Translations under genes and position numbers: made by a program | NCBI RefSeq assembly: GCF_001559595.1 | Contig: NZ_LNTY01000033.1 | Span: 54,799-118,798, forward strand | Reading direction: 5' to 3' | Length of the DNA: 64,000 nt | DNA from: Enterovibrio coralii | GTDB lineage: Bacteria; Pseudomonadota; Gammaproteobacteria; Enterobacterales; Vibrionaceae | Notes under the pieces: model-generated | Told to the model about the DNA's origin: nothing | What the model saw: only the letters and a program-made list of their open reading frames with translations | The model's database searches: none | Shown: piece by piece, positions 27,042-36,745 of the stretch | Position numbering within the stretch: the first letter of the stretch is position 1 | How the letters are laid out: every line of letters begins with the position of its first letter

Positions 27042-27713
27042 ATGGGTTTCGATTTAAATTACATGCTGGCGTTGTTCCCAATACTGCTGAAGTATCTGGG
27101 AATAACGCTGGAGATGTCCTTGGTCGGCTTTGCGGCAGCACTGGTTCTGTCAGTGTTGTTAGCCCTAGTTCGGGTGTTTAAGGTCAAGGTGCTTGATGCA
27201 TTTGTGGTGGTATATATTTCCTTCTTCCGAGGAACACCACTGCTGGTTCAGCTCTTCTTGCTTTACTACGGCTTACCGCAAGTCTTTCCAATTTTCGTCG
27301 GTATGGATGCGTTCACTGCAGCTGTATTGGGTTTATCACTTCACTTCTCTGCGTATATGGCAGAGAGCATTCGCGCTGCGATTCTTGGCATTGACAAGAG
27401 TCAGATGGAGGCGAGCCTGAGCATCGGCATGACCAAGCTTCAGGCAATGAGACGCATAATCTTGCCGCAGGCAGCCCGCGTGGCGACACCATCATTGATG
27501 AACTATTTCATCGACATGATCAAAAGTACGTCGCTGGCGTTCACTTTGGGTGTGGCGGAAATCATGGCAAAAGCCCAGATGGAAGCATCATCGAGCTTCA
27601 AATTCTTTGAGGCGTTTTTGGCGGTAGCCTTGATTTACTGGCTGGTGGTGATTGTCTTCACCCAAGTGCAGTCAGTGCTTGAAGGCAGATTGAACAGGGC
27701 ATACGCAAAATGA
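27042..27713 (+). CDS. Polar amino-acid ABC transporter, permease
   Basis: 223 residues with about five membrane segments. The cytoplasmic coupling motif is [22 protein letters not shown], cut here to [16 protein letters not shown]. The His/Glu/Gln/Arg-permease signature [20 protein letters not shown] begins near residue 60. It starts two bases after the stop of the binding protein and overlaps the ATPase start by 4 bases, so the three subunits are translated together. Confidence 0.88.
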   Translation: MGFDLNYMLALFPILLKYLGITLEMSLVGFAAALVLSVLLALVRVFKVKVLDAFVVVYISFFRGTPLLVQLFLLYYGLPQVFPIFVGMDAFTAAVLGLSLHFSAYMAESIRAAILGIDKSQMEASLSIGMTKLQAMRRIILPQAARVATPSLMNYFIDMIKSTSLAFTLGVAEIMAKAQMEASSSFKFFEAFLAVALIYWLVVIVFTQVQSVLEGRLNRAYAK

Positions 27714-28444
27714 TTGAGATTCGAAACCTGAGCAAACGCTTTGGTGACGCTGAAGTCCTGAAGCATATCGACCTTGATGTGAAGCAAGGTGAAATCGTGG
27801 TGATTATCGGCCCATCGGGCACAGGCAAATCAACGCTGCTGCGATGCCTGAACTTTTTGGAGTCGCCTACAACCGGTGAAATCCAAATTGGTGGAGTAAA
27901 GCTTGATGCAAAAACGGCGTCAAACGCGGACATTTACCAACTGCGAAAACAAAGCAGCTTTGTGTTTCAAAACTACGCGCTATTTGCCAACAAAACGGCA
28001 TTGGAAAACGTGGCGGAATCATTGATCACGGTTTGGAAAGAGCCAAAGGACAATGCCTTTGTCACGGCAGAGAAACTTCTGAACAGCGTCGGAATGGAAG
28101 CGCATTTAAACAAATACCCCGCACAGCTATCTGGCGGTCAGCAGCAGCGCGTTGGTATAGCGCGAGCGATGGCGTGTAAAGGTGAGGTGATTTTGTTTGA
28201 TGAGCCGACATCTGCACTTGACCCAGAGTGGGTTGAAGAAGTCCTAGCAGTGATGAAAGAGCTCGCCGCGAAACGTCAGACCATGATTGTGGTGACTCAC
28301 GAAATGCAGTTCGCCCGTGACATTGCCGATAAAGTTATCTTCATGGAAGGTGGCGTGATCGTAGAACAAGGCCCTCCATCGCAGATCTTCGGTAATCCGC
28401 AAAATGAACGTACTCGTGCGTTTGTGGCGAGAGCGGTGCATTAG
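27710..28444 (+). CDS. Polar amino-acid ABC transporter, ATPase
   Basis: 244 residues. Walker [10 protein letters not shown] (~33-41), Q-loop [12 protein letters not shown] signature LSGGQQQR, Walker [13 protein letters not shown] and switch His VTHEMQ are all intact. The length and A-loop fit the polar amino-acid importer family. It is the last gene of the operon and is followed by a terminator at 28487. Confidence 0.9.
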   Translation: MIEIRNLSKRFGDAEVLKHIDLDVKQGEIVVIIGPSGTGKSTLLRCLNFLESPTTGEIQIGGVKLDAKTASNADIYQLRKQSSFVFQNYALFANKTALENVAESLITVWKEPKDNAFVTAEKLLNSVGMEAHLNKYPAQLSGGQQQRVGIARAMACKGEVILFDEPTSALDPEWVEEVLAVMKELAAKRQTMIVVTHEMQFARDIADKVIFMEGGVIVEQGPPSQIFGNPQNERTRAFVARAVH

Positions 28445-28486
28445 CAGTTACGCAATGCGTAAATAAGACCTGGTTCCCCCTAGGCG

Positions 28487-28518
28487 AAAAAAGCCAGCGA
28501 ATATGCTGGCTTTTTCTT
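28487..28518. terminator. Bidirectional terminator
   Basis: AAAAAGCCAGC and GCTGGCTTTTT form a strong hairpin with a 6-base loop and both an A run and a T run. It lies between the converging ABC importer operon and the xylulokinase gene. Confidence 0.9.
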
Positions 28519-28536
28519 TTCCCAAAAAGTGCAGGC

Positions 28537-29986
28537 TTAAAACAGGGGTTTTAACTGCTGATACAGAGCTTGGTATGTCGCCCGTTTGCTGCGGTAATAC
28601 GCCATCTTGGTGACATCAGGTTGATGTTCTTGAACCAGTTCGGGTTCTGGGCAGGCATCTTGGAAAGAGATACCGTTGCTAACGCCTAGCATCGCAAGTC
28701 TTGCTGCACCAAGGGCAGGACCGACGTCGCCTCCTTTTCGATAAACCAGCGGACGCTCTACTATGTCAGCTAGCATTTGACGCCAATACGCACTGCGCGC
28801 GCCACCACCAATCAATGACACCGTGTCTGGCTCAGTGCCTGTTATATGCAGCGCATCAAATCCATCTGCAAACGCAAAGCCGACACCTTCCAATACGGCT
28901 TTGGCGAGCTCCAATTTAGTCGTCGCGTGTGTCATACCGAAAAAGACGCCTTTGGCATTCGGATCGTTATGCGGCGTTCGTTCACCCGACAGATAAGGCA
29001 GAAATATCACTGAAGAGGCTGGATCGGCGTTGGCTTCGACGTGGTCGAGCATTTCTCCCACATCATCAAATCCCGCTAATTCAGTCACCCATTGCAGGCA
29101 AGATGCGGCACTCAGAATGACGGACATGGTGTGCCACGTATCAGGCAGTGCATGACAAAAACTGTGAAGTGCAGATTCTGGGTTTGAGGTAAAACCATCA
29201 CTCACGGCGAAATACACACCTGACGTGCCAAGTGACAGCATGGCTTGCCCCGGTTGGGTGATGCCAACGCCAATTGCGCCCGCTGCATTGTCTCCGGCTC
29301 CCGCGACGACAGGAACAACAGGGATATTCCAAGCATCTGCAATCTCCTGGAGCAAGTAACCCGTGGTTTGGTTCCCTTCACAAAGTTCTGGCATATGATG
29401 AGAGAAAGGCCGGTTGCGTTTAGAAGGCTGTCATCCCAATCCCTGTTTTTCACATCTAGCCAAAGTGTTCCTGCTGAGTCGGACATGTCAGAGGCGAATC
29501 GCCCTGTCATTTTGTAGCGAAGATAATCTTTCGGCAGCAACACCTTATCGACTTGTTGGAAAATAGTGGCTCATGGTTAGCGACCCACTTAAGCTTTGGT
29601 GCGGTGAAACCCGGCATCATAATGTTACCGGTGATGCTGCGACTATCGGGGACTGCTCGCTCTAGCTCTTCGCATTCCTTCGCACAACGTCCGTCATTCC
29701 ACAAGATCGCCGGACGCAGCACATTACCTTCGATATCCAGCAGGGTTGCGCCATGCATCTGACCTGAGAAGCCAATGGCTTTTGCGGCATTCAAATCGAC
29801 AGATTTGCTCAATGCAATCATGGCATCACACGTTGCCTGCCACCATTCCGCAGGGTCTTGCTCAGACCACAATGGAGCAGGTCGGTAGACATTCAACGGC
29901 TTGGTCTCCGTCGCCACGATTTCACCCGAATCCAACATGGCAATCACTTTGACGCCGGACGTTCCTAAATCAATGCCTATGTACAT
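28537..29986 (-). CDS. xylB: Xylulokinase-type FGGY kinase (two frame breaks)
   Basis: The reconstructed protein is about 484 residues, the normal size for XylB. The N-terminus YIGIDLGTSGVKV is the phosphate-binding loop, and GFSGQMHGA and ILWNDGR are typical of xylulokinases. The C-terminal part has AGAGDNAAGAIGVG, SLGTSGVYF and SLIGGGARSAYWRQM. The frame breaks near 29562 (after EPLF) and near 29408 (before HHMPELCEG), each repaired by one extra base. It phosphorylates D-xylulose with ATP in the cytoplasm. No xylose isomerase or transporter is adjacent, so a related pentulose substrate is possible. Confidence 0.82.
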
Positions 29987-30115
29987 ACTTTCACTCCTTG
30001 AACTTATGTTCAGGGTAGTGCAGTCGAGCTTGCGTTTCGACGCCTAATCCACTGAATCCGTATCAGTAATGATAACCGAGCATCGAATGCTACTTAATTG
30101 ATCAAAACGGATAGC

Positions 30116-30466
30116 CTATGGCTTCAGCTCAATCTCAAGCAGAGTGATTTGGGTATCACCGATGTTGATTACGTTATGTGTCGCTGCAGGGACATACAAT
30201 GTCATCCCTTCTTTAAACGTAATGGTTCGGGTTGGTTTTGAACTGTCAGCAGGCACGATTTTGGCTGTGCCGCCTTCAAGAACGTATACCACGCGATAAG
30301 GGTAGTCATGACCATGCATACCTGACTCTGTGCCAGGTGGATAGGTATGGCGCACCGCCATAACAGCATCGTTTTCGAGAAGGTGGTCGGTGGTGCTTTT
30401 TATCTCGGTTTCCAGTGCAAAGGCGGATAACGAGAATGTGACGAGAAATAATAGAAGCGTTCGCAT
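30116..30466 (-). CDS. Secreted single-domain cupin
   Basis: 116 residues with a signal peptide (RTLLLFLVTFSLSAFA). The cupin motifs are HTYPPGTESGMHGHDYPYRV (metal-binding His pair and Glu) and YVPAATHNVINIG (third His). The ATG at 30466 has AAAGGAC upstream. It is a periplasmic or extracellular cupin of unknown ligand, divergent from a glutathione peroxidase gene. Confidence 0.75.
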   Translation of the reverse strand: MRTLLLFLVTFSLSAFALETEIKSTTDHLLENDAVMAVRHTYPPGTESGMHGHDYPYRVVYVLEGGTAKIVPADSSKPTRTITFKEGMTLYVPAATHNVINIGDTQITLLEIELKP

Positions 30467-30635
30467 GGCGTGAGTCCTTTCGAGGTGTGAAGCCACCAGC
30501 CTAGCGAGAAGGCAATCAGAACCCAAGTCATCCCATAAATTCTGAGATCGGCTTCCCCTCACCAAAAATGAATTGATCGTCTCGACGCAAGTTCGAGTAA
30601 AGATTACTGGATGCCAGAGATTGGGAGAGCGAAAG

Positions 30636-31175
30636 ATGTTGAAGCTAATGACGAGTGCGGCGGCACTGATGCTCAGTGTTGATGCGATGGCGGCAGACTG
30701 CCCTGCGATACTCGACAGCACACAAAGAAAGTTGAATTCGACGGAAATGGTCAATCTTTGCGAGTCGTTTAAAGGCAAAACGCTGCTGGTGGTGAACACG
30801 GCCAGTCAGTGCGGATTCACCTCCCAGTTTTCAGGATTGGAGGCTCTCTATCAAATGTACAAAGCCGACAACTTCGCGGTGGTGGGTTTTCCATCCAACG
30901 ATTTTAACCAAGACAGAGGCGATGAAAGTCGTTCTGCAAAGGTCTGCTATCTCGATTACGGTGTGACGTTTCCCATGTTGTCACGCAGTGCTGTCAAAGG
31001 CACAAACGCGAATCCAGTTTTTAAGGAAATCATTAAAGCCTCTGGCGTCGAGCCAAAATGGAATTTCTACAAGTACCTCATTACCCCTGATGGGAAGGTC
31101 GTTGCCACGTTCCCAAGTTCGGTCGCACCGCAATCTGAAACGCTACTTGGCATGATTGAGCAGCACATTCGATAG
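30636..31175 (+). CDS. Periplasmic glutathione peroxidase-family protein
   Basis: 179 residues with a signal peptide (MLKLMTSAAALMLSVDAMAA). The peroxidase motif NTASQCGFTSQ carries cysteine in place of selenocysteine, with FPSNDFNQD in the second motif region (Asn-Asp in place of the more common Asn-Gln) and PKWNFYKYLI with the conserved Trp-Asn. It reduces peroxides with thiols, probably in the envelope. I chose the ATG at 30636 with GGGAGAG upstream; an upstream in-frame start at 30573 would mask the signal peptide. Confidence 0.85.
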   Translation: MLKLMTSAAALMLSVDAMAADCPAILDSTQRKLNSTEMVNLCESFKGKTLLVVNTASQCGFTSQFSGLEALYQMYKADNFAVVGFPSNDFNQDRGDESRSAKVCYLDYGVTFPMLSRSAVKGTNANPVFKEIIKASGVEPKWNFYKYLITPDGKVVATFPSSVAPQSETLLGMIEQHIR

Positions 31176-31385
31176 CCACATCACTGAATCTCCCCAACAA
31201 ATTTTCCTTCGCTTGCTTCATCAAGTGAGGGGGACGATTGACCTGCCATTGATGATAAAAATCCTTCGCACTCTAAGAGTGTTTCGGGTTTTTCATGCAG
31301 CCAATTCCATCATCAAAAGCGAAAAAGTTTATAGTGAATCAAAAAAATTGCCATTTTGGTCAATAAATGTTCATTTGAAGTGTCG

Positions 31386-31404
31386 CGGTAATATAACTGT
31401 AATA
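31386..31404 (+). promoter_or_regulatory. PhoB-box candidate upstream of the Na/Pi cotransporter
   Basis: CGGTAATATAACTGTAATA matches the PhoB box pattern (two CTGTCAT-like repeats 11 bases apart) at 14 of 19 positions by my reading. It lies about 57 bases before the phosphate transporter start, the expected place for PhoB activation. Confidence 0.45.
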
Positions 31405-31460
31405 TTGCGTTCATAGGATTTGCATCGAACTGAAATTATTTATTAGTCAGGAAGTGAGTT

Positions 31461-32612
31461 ATGAGCATCCAATCCGATGCAATGCAGCGACCACAATCAG
31501 ATGCCCCTAAACGTGCAACCCAGTGGGCAGCACTAATCGCCATGCTTTATCTGCTACTGGTATCAGTATCGATGATCGGCAGTGGTTTCAAATGGGCAGC
31601 AGGCGAGCAAGCCAAAGAGCTGTTTGAGTTTGCATCTAACCCTGTTGCTGGGTTGATGATTGGTATCGTAGGTACCGCACTCATCCAGTCTTCAAGTACT
31701 GTAACGGCAATCATCGTCGGCTTAGTGGCAGGTGGTTTGCCAGTATCAATGGCGATTCCTATGGTGATGGGTGCCAACGTTGGCACAACAGTAACCAACA
31801 CCTTGGTGAGTCTTGGTCACGCCCGCTGTAAGGATGAATTCCGACGCGCATTTACCTGTGCAACGGTTCATGATTTCTTCAACTTGATCGCCGTGATGAT
31901 CTTCCTGCCTTTGGAAATGATGACGGGCATGCTGGCGAAAATTTCAGCTTGGTTGGTTTCTCCACTGAGTCACGCTGACAACCTCAGCATGAAGAGCCTG
32001 AACTTCATCAAACCTATCACCAAACCTGTTGTTAACGGTGCCAAATCTATTTTCGAAATTTTCCCGGGTAACTTTGGTGGTGTGGCACTGGTTCTGTTCG
32101 GCATCCTGATGGTGATTATCGCTATTACCTTCATGGGCAAGCTGATGAAGAAGCTGATGGTCGGCAAAGCACGCGAAGTGCTGAATGGCGCGATTGGTCG
32201 CGGTCCTATTCACAGCATTGCGTCTGGCACGCTAGTGACGATTCTGGTTCAATCTTCTTCAACAACGACAAGTTTGGTCGTGCCTTTGGTAGGGACAAAC
32301 GTGCTGAGTGTGCGTCAGGTTTACCCGTTCACCTTGGGCGCAAACATCGGTACCTGTGTGACTGCGTTGCTCGCAGCTACTGCGGTAACCGGGCCAAACG
32401 CTGTATTCGCGCTGCAGATTGCGCTTGTGCACCTGACTTTCAATGTTCTGGGTATTTTGGTTATTTTCGGCATTCCATTCCTGCGTGAACTGCCATTGAA
32501 ATGCGCGGAGCTGCTGGCTGACTACGCAGTGAAGACCAAGTTGGCTGTTGCGGGTTACCTTGGCGTCGTGTTTGTGGCTCTGCCGGGTCTAGTGCTCTCA
32601 GTGTCCTCATAG
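31461..32612 (+). CDS. nptA: Na+/phosphate cotransporter, NptA type
   Basis: 383 residues with two inverted Na/Pi cotransporter repeats. Each has the QSS motif: GTALIQSSSTVTAIIVGLV (~residues 72-90) and TILVQSSSTTTSLVVPLVG in the second half, with GANVGTTVTNT and GANIGTCVTALL after them. It imports phosphate with sodium across the inner membrane, as in Vibrio cholerae NptA. A PhoB-box candidate lies upstream and a terminator directly downstream, so it is monocistronic. Confidence 0.9.
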   Translation: MSIQSDAMQRPQSDAPKRATQWAALIAMLYLLLVSVSMIGSGFKWAAGEQAKELFEFASNPVAGLMIGIVGTALIQSSSTVTAIIVGLVAGGLPVSMAIPMVMGANVGTTVTNTLVSLGHARCKDEFRRAFTCATVHDFFNLIAVMIFLPLEMMTGMLAKISAWLVSPLSHADNLSMKSLNFIKPITKPVVNGAKSIFEIFPGNFGGVALVLFGILMVIIAITFMGKLMKKLMVGKAREVLNGAIGRGPIHSIASGTLVTILVQSSSTTTSLVVPLVGTNVLSVRQVYPFTLGANIGTCVTALLAATAVTGPNAVFALQIALVHLTFNVLGILVIFGIPFLRELPLKCAELLADYAVKTKLAVAGYLGVVFVALPGLVLSVSS

Positions 32613-32636
32613 GCGAATTTTTATCTCCCCAGTTCG

Positions 32637-32669
32637 AAAGGTCCTGCTTGTCAGGGCCTTTTCTTTTTT
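32637..32669 (+). terminator. Rho-independent terminator of nptA
   Basis: AAAGGTCCTG and CAGGGCCTTT form a hairpin with one mismatch and a 5-base loop, followed by TTCTTTTTT. Confidence 0.8.
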
Positions 32670-32829
32670 CCGGTGTCCATGAATTCTGAAACAGAAGTGA
32701 GAAAGCAGCAGGTGTGTGGCTGACTACACTGGCTGTGTTCTATGTCGTTTCAGATGAAAGAGGGATTCCGCCATCGAAACTCTCACTGGCAACCCAGAGC
32801 CTCGCTACCAAACCGTTAAAACCAAGTTA

Positions 32830-34293
32830 GTGTACAAGCTCGATAAACCGCGGAGTGTGCAAAAGTACATTGATGAAGCTCCCGTGTGGCGAGATGGCAC
32901 ACCGACACCACGCATCCCAATGACTGCGATGCAGTGGCGTATATGGCTATTGGCGTCCGCGGGGAAGTTTTTTGAGGGGATGGTGGTGTTTATGACGGGT
33001 GTGGCATTGCCGCTCATCGAGCTGGATTTTCAGCTCTCACCCAGCGAAAAAGGCCTGGCCAGTGCGGCAACGCTAACGGGCATTCTTTTCGGGGCTTCAT
33101 TGCTTGGCGGATTGGCTGACAGTGTTGGTCGAAAGCGTATGTTCATCGTCGAGATGCTGCTGTTCACTGTGTTTCTGACTGGTGTTGTGCTTGCGCCAAG
33201 CTTTCTATGGTTATTGGTTTTCCTCTTGGGTGTCGGGTTAGCATTGGGCTGTGATTACCCAACGGCACATTTGATGCTCTCCGAAAGTATTCCCAGTAAA
33301 AATCGGGGTCGATTGGTGCTCAGTGCATTTGGTTTTCAAGCCATCGGAGCATTAACGGGCGTTTTAATTGGCTACGGAATTTTGTCTTACAGTGCTGATG
33401 CACACGCATGGCGATGGATGTATGCAGTGGTGCTGTTGCCTTCAATTGTGGTGCTTATCCTTCGTTTCTTCATACCAGAAAGCCCGCACTGGTTTATTGA
33501 TAAGCACCGTAAGCAAGACGCGGAAAAATCGCTCTCAGTTTTGCTTAAGCGTGACCCGCCGTATCCACCGACCATCAATATTAAAATGCCCGTGATGAAA
33601 CAGGCATCTACAGAAGACAAGAGTGCTGAGCCAGCGGGGTATCAGCTTTTGTTTAGCAAGCATCGTCGAGCCACGATGCTCGCGTCCATTCCTTGGTTCT
33701 TGCAGGACCTGTCGACCTATGGGATAGGGATTTTTACACCGACGATTTTGGTTACCTTATTCGGGGCATATAACACAGAGCATCACACCGTTGCTGCGGT
33801 TATTCAAAACGATCTGTTAGCGGCGAAAGGGACGGCATTTCTCGACTTGTTTTTGCTCGTTGGGATTGTCGTTGCGGTGATATTTACAGACAGGCTTGGC
33901 AGAATAAAGCTTCAAATCGTTGGTTTTATTGGCTGTTCAACGGGGTTGCTTCTAGCGATGTTTTCACTGTTTTTCGACGGTGACGGTCAACTTCTCATGC
34001 TGTTTGCGGGCTTTATCTTGTTTAACTTCATGAATAGCATGGGGCCAAATGCACAGACGTATCTTATTGCTGGCGAAGTGTTTCCTTCCAAAATCAGAGG
34101 GAAAGGGGCGGGATTTGCGGCTTCCTTCGCCAAGCTCGGTGCCATCATTACAGCGTTTTTGTTTCCTATTGCCTTAGCATCTTGGGGCGTGGAAATTTTG
34201 CTGCTGATGTTGATTGTCACCTCCATGCTGGGCGCGTGGGTGACGTGGAAATTGAGGATAGAAACGTCGGGGAAAGACCTCGAAACCTTGTAA
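32830..34293 (+). CDS. MFS transporter, sugar-porter-like
   Basis: 487 residues with 12 membrane segments. MFS motif A is GGLADSVGRKRMF, and PESPHWFIDKHR before the central loop is the sugar-porter-like signature. The second half has DRLGRIKL and a GPNAQTYLIAGEVFP stretch near the end. The substrate is not clear. The only standard start near the N-terminus is GTG 32830, which lacks a ribosome site. The frame is open upstream to 32758, and AAGAGG lies 8 bases before an ATC at 32773, so the true start may be further left. Confidence 0.8.
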   Translation: MYKLDKPRSVQKYIDEAPVWRDGTPTPRIPMTAMQWRIWLLASAGKFFEGMVVFMTGVALPLIELDFQLSPSEKGLASAATLTGILFGASLLGGLADSVGRKRMFIVEMLLFTVFLTGVVLAPSFLWLLVFLLGVGLALGCDYPTAHLMLSESIPSKNRGRLVLSAFGFQAIGALTGVLIGYGILSYSADAHAWRWMYAVVLLPSIVVLILRFFIPESPHWFIDKHRKQDAEKSLSVLLKRDPPYPPTINIKMPVMKQASTEDKSAEPAGYQLLFSKHRRATMLASIPWFLQDLSTYGIGIFTPTILVTLFGAYNTEHHTVAAVIQNDLLAAKGTAFLDLFLLVGIVVAVIFTDRLGRIKLQIVGFIGCSTGLLLAMFSLFFDGDGQLLMLFAGFILFNFMNSMGPNAQTYLIAGEVFPSKIRGKGAGFAASFAKLGAIITAFLFPIALASWGVEILLLMLIVTSMLGAWVTWKLRIETSGKDLETL

Positions 34294-34315
34294 GACTCCG
34301 AGGTCTCGTTAAGGC

Positions 34316-35083
34316 TTATTTCAATTGTCCGTAATCATCAATAATCGCTCGGCTTGAAAGCCAAAGGGTGGTGGAAACGGATAAGGTGACACTGATAAAT
34401 ATCGCCACCATGATCACCAACTGGTATTTCACCGCCAACAAGGGTGATGTACCACCGAGGATTTGACCTGTCATCATGCCCGGCAGTGCAACAATGCCAA
34501 GGGTACTCATGGAGGCCAACGGTGGTCTTAACGCGGCTGTCATAGCTTCTTTGAAAAAGGGCTTGGTCGGTTGTGGTGTTCCAAGAGCAACGTAATATTG
34601 CAGCTCTGCATGGCGTGTTTTTAACGCCGAAAAGAAACGCTCGATGGCCAGTACATTCGCGGTTAACGCATTCCCTAACAACATGCCTGCAATGGGGATC
34701 AGATACTGTGCTTGCCACCAAGGATCCGCTTGAATAACGCCAATAGTTAGCAAAGGCAAAATAAACAGCATGGCAACGAGTTGCCCGATAAAGATCGGAG
34801 TCAGCAAGCTTTTACGATTGACGCCAGATTGCTTGCAAATAGTCCAACTCGCCACACACATCATCACCAAAAGCCAAGCGGTATTTAGCCAGATGTTGGC
34901 GAAATCAAAGAGTGTCTGAAGGTATAAACCCACCACTGCGAGCTGCAGTGTCATTCGAGTGACAGATGAAATCAGATCTTTGCTCAGACCAAGGCTAAAG
35001 CGCTGGAACAGAAACAGTGGAATAAGAAAAGCCAGATACAAGCCAGCCAATGCCCAATTGCTGATGTTCAATGCCTCGTTCAT
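34316..35083 (-). CDS. fetB: FetB-type ABC permease (UPF0014)
   Basis: 255 residues with about seven membrane segments. The UPF0014 / FetB motifs are RMTLQLAVVGLYL near the start, IPIAGMLLGNALTANVLAIE, and ALPGMMTGQILGGTSPLLAVKYQ. With FetA it forms an exporter implicated in iron homeostasis and peroxide resistance in Escherichia coli. Its ATG overlaps the fetA stop by one base (TGATG), with GGAGG upstream. Confidence 0.85.
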   Translation of the reverse strand: MNEALNISNWALAGLYLAFLIPLFLFQRFSLGLSKDLISSVTRMTLQLAVVGLYLQTLFDFANIWLNTAWLLVMMCVASWTICKQSGVNRKSLLTPIFIGQLVAMLFILPLLTIGVIQADPWWQAQYLIPIAGMLLGNALTANVLAIERFFSALKTRHAELQYYVALGTPQPTKPFFKEAMTAALRPPLASMSTLGIVALPGMMTGQILGGTSPLLAVKYQLVIMVAIFISVTLSVSTTLWLSSRAIIDDYGQLK

Positions 35084-35703
35084 CAGGATCCTCCCATCAC
35101 GAAGGATTGCGTCGCGCTCTCTACCCAAACGGGATCATGAGAAATAGAAATTCGAATCGTCGGTTTATCTGCGAGAAGTGCAATAAGGTTGTCGCGACTG
35201 TCTGCATCTAACGCCGATGTGGGTTCATCCATCAACCAAATGGGCTTATCCAACAAAAGCGCGCGAGCAATTGCGACGCGCTGTTTTTCCCCGCCAGAGA
35301 GTGTGTTGATTTCTGTGTCGAGCGCGTGCTTGAGTCCTAACGCGTGAAGGACATGTTGTGCGACATCGACGAGGAACGTCGATTTCACCGCACCCAATGC
35401 CCAGGGCAATTCGAGTGCGCCTTGAAGTGTTTCTGCTCCCATTACAGGTTCTTGCGGCAAGTAACAAAACTGGCTACGCCACCAGGCAAAGTGAGCAGGT
35501 TCAATTTCTCGACTTTGCCAGCTCATCGTCCCTTCTTTTGCAGGCTGTAGCGCGGCGATAACTTTTAGAAGGCTGGACTTTCCGCAGCCTGATGGGCCGG
35601 TGAGCACAAAGTGGTTACCTTCAGTAAGGTCTGCCGACAACGTGGGCACGCCGTCGGGAGAAAACGCTGAGCGGAGTTGTACGAGGGAGAGTATGTCAGC
35701 CAT
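35083..35703 (-). CDS. fetA: FetA-type ABC ATPase
   Basis: 206 residues. Walker A GPSGCGKSS, Q-loop CYLPQEPVM, signature LSGGEKQR, Walker [13 protein letters not shown] and switch His ISHDPVW are intact. It is a compact exporter ATPase paired with FetB, which follows with a one-base overlap. Upstream it overlaps the thioesterase gene by 8 bases, so the three genes are probably co-transcribed. Confidence 0.85.
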   Translation of the reverse strand: MADILSLVQLRSAFSPDGVPTLSADLTEGNHFVLTGPSGCGKSSLLKVIAALQPAKEGTMSWQSREIEPAHFAWWRSQFCYLPQEPVMGAETLQGALELPWALGAVKSTFLVDVAQHVLHALGLKHALDTEINTLSGGEKQRVAIARALLLDKPIWLMDEPTSALDADSRDNLIALLADKPTIRISISHDPVWVESATQSFVMGGS

Positions 35704-36133
35704 CGGATTTCACGTAGTTCTGCAAACCATCAAGGGTGTGTGCGGGAATAGGCGCACTCTTTCCGGTCTTGAAATCACAATACACAATTAACGCCTCTCC
35801 TTCGGCGACGCAACGTGCTTGTTGATGGCTAAAAATCTGATATTTCATGGTGTACTTTTTTTCTTGAATATCTTCTACCCAAGTCACTGTGGTAATTGTG
35901 TCGGGATAAACGAGCGGCGCACGGTAGTCGCAGCGCGTGGAAGCGACGACAGGGCCGATTTGTGTGCTTTTCACTTCGTTGAAGACATCAAGTTTTTCCA
36001 ACATCACGACGCGAACATCTTCGAAATAGCGAAAATAGACGGTGTTGTTGATGTGTTGGAAGGCATCCATGTCATTCCAGACGATGTTCTGGGTTTGAGA
36101 GAGCGGGTAGTTGTCGAAAAGCGTCTTATCCAT
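35696..36133 (-). CDS. Acyl-CoA thioesterase, 4HBT hot-dog family
   Basis: 145 residues. The catalytic loop VWNDMDAFQHINNTVYFRYFE holds the DMDAFQHINN signature of the YbgC-type thioesterases (Asp near residue 21). It probably hydrolyses short or branched acyl-CoA esters; the substrate cannot be read from the sequence. It is the first gene ahead of fetAB with an 8-base overlap. Confidence 0.82.
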   Translation of the reverse strand: MDKTLFDNYPLSQTQNIVWNDMDAFQHINNTVYFRYFEDVRVVMLEKLDVFNEVKSTQIGPVVASTRCDYRAPLVYPDTITTVTWVEDIQEKKYTMKYQIFSHQQARCVAEGEALIVYCDFKTGKSAPIPAHTLDGLQNYVKSDG

Positions 36134-36227
36134 TAGGGCTTTCCTTGTTTTTATTGTTGAGTGCTATGGTGACACGGCAAAACAGCCACGTCACCGAAGC
36201 GATGATCCAGTTGTGATGTCAGCGAGA

Positions 36228-36641
36228 TCAGAAAGAGACTTTTCCTCGCAGTGCTTTGGTCTTGCCACGCTGCGTTTTTCCATCCATGCGTTTTCTCTGG
36301 GATGATTTAGTCGGCTTGGTCGCACGGCGAGCTTTCTGCACCTTTGCGACACTTTTTACCATCTCTTCTAGGCGCATTAGCGCATCTTCGCGGTTTTTCT
36401 CTTGGGTACGGTATTGCTGAGCCTTGATAACGATAACGCCGTCTTTGGTGATACGGCTGTCTTTTAGGTTCAACAGCCGCTCTTTGTAAAAATCAGGCAG
36501 GCTGGACGCATTGATATCAAAGCGAAGATGGACGGCGGAGGATACCTTGTTGACGTTTTGACCGCCTGCACCTTGTGCACGAATGTAAGAAAGCTCGATT
36601 TCTTCATCGGCAATAGAAACGGTTTGAGAGATATGAAGCAT
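36228..36641 (-). CDS. arfB: Peptidyl-tRNA hydrolase ArfB, ribosome rescue
   Basis: 137 residues. The catalytic GGQ lies in RAQGAGGQNVNKVSSAVHLRF, cut here to GAGGQNVNKVSSAVHLRF. A basic C-terminal tail (KTQRGKTKALRGKVSF) enters the mRNA channel of stalled ribosomes in known ArfB proteins. It releases the nascent chain from ribosomes lacking a stop codon. Length and domain order are normal. Confidence 0.93.
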   Translation of the reverse strand: MLHISQTVSIADEEIELSYIRAQGAGGQNVNKVSSAVHLRFDINASSLPDFYKERLLNLKDSRITKDGVIVIKAQQYRTQEKNREDALMRLEEMVKSVAKVQKARRATKPTKSSQRKRMDGKTQRGKTKALRGKVSF

Positions 36642-36745
36642 GCTGGCGTGTCCTTGAAAATACAGGGCAATGATAGCGAATCTAGTACCTTGTGCTCAAA
36701 CAACATCTTTGAACTTGGCGTTTGCCGCCTCCGAATGCTCGCTGT

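Noticed and set aside
30467..30799. N-terminal extension of the cupin gene
   Set aside because: It would bury a clear signal peptide; the ATG at 30466 has a ribosome site.
34276..34305. GACCTCG/CGAGGTC hairpin at the end of the MFS gene as a terminator
   Set aside because: No T run follows the stem, and most of the left arm is coding sequence.
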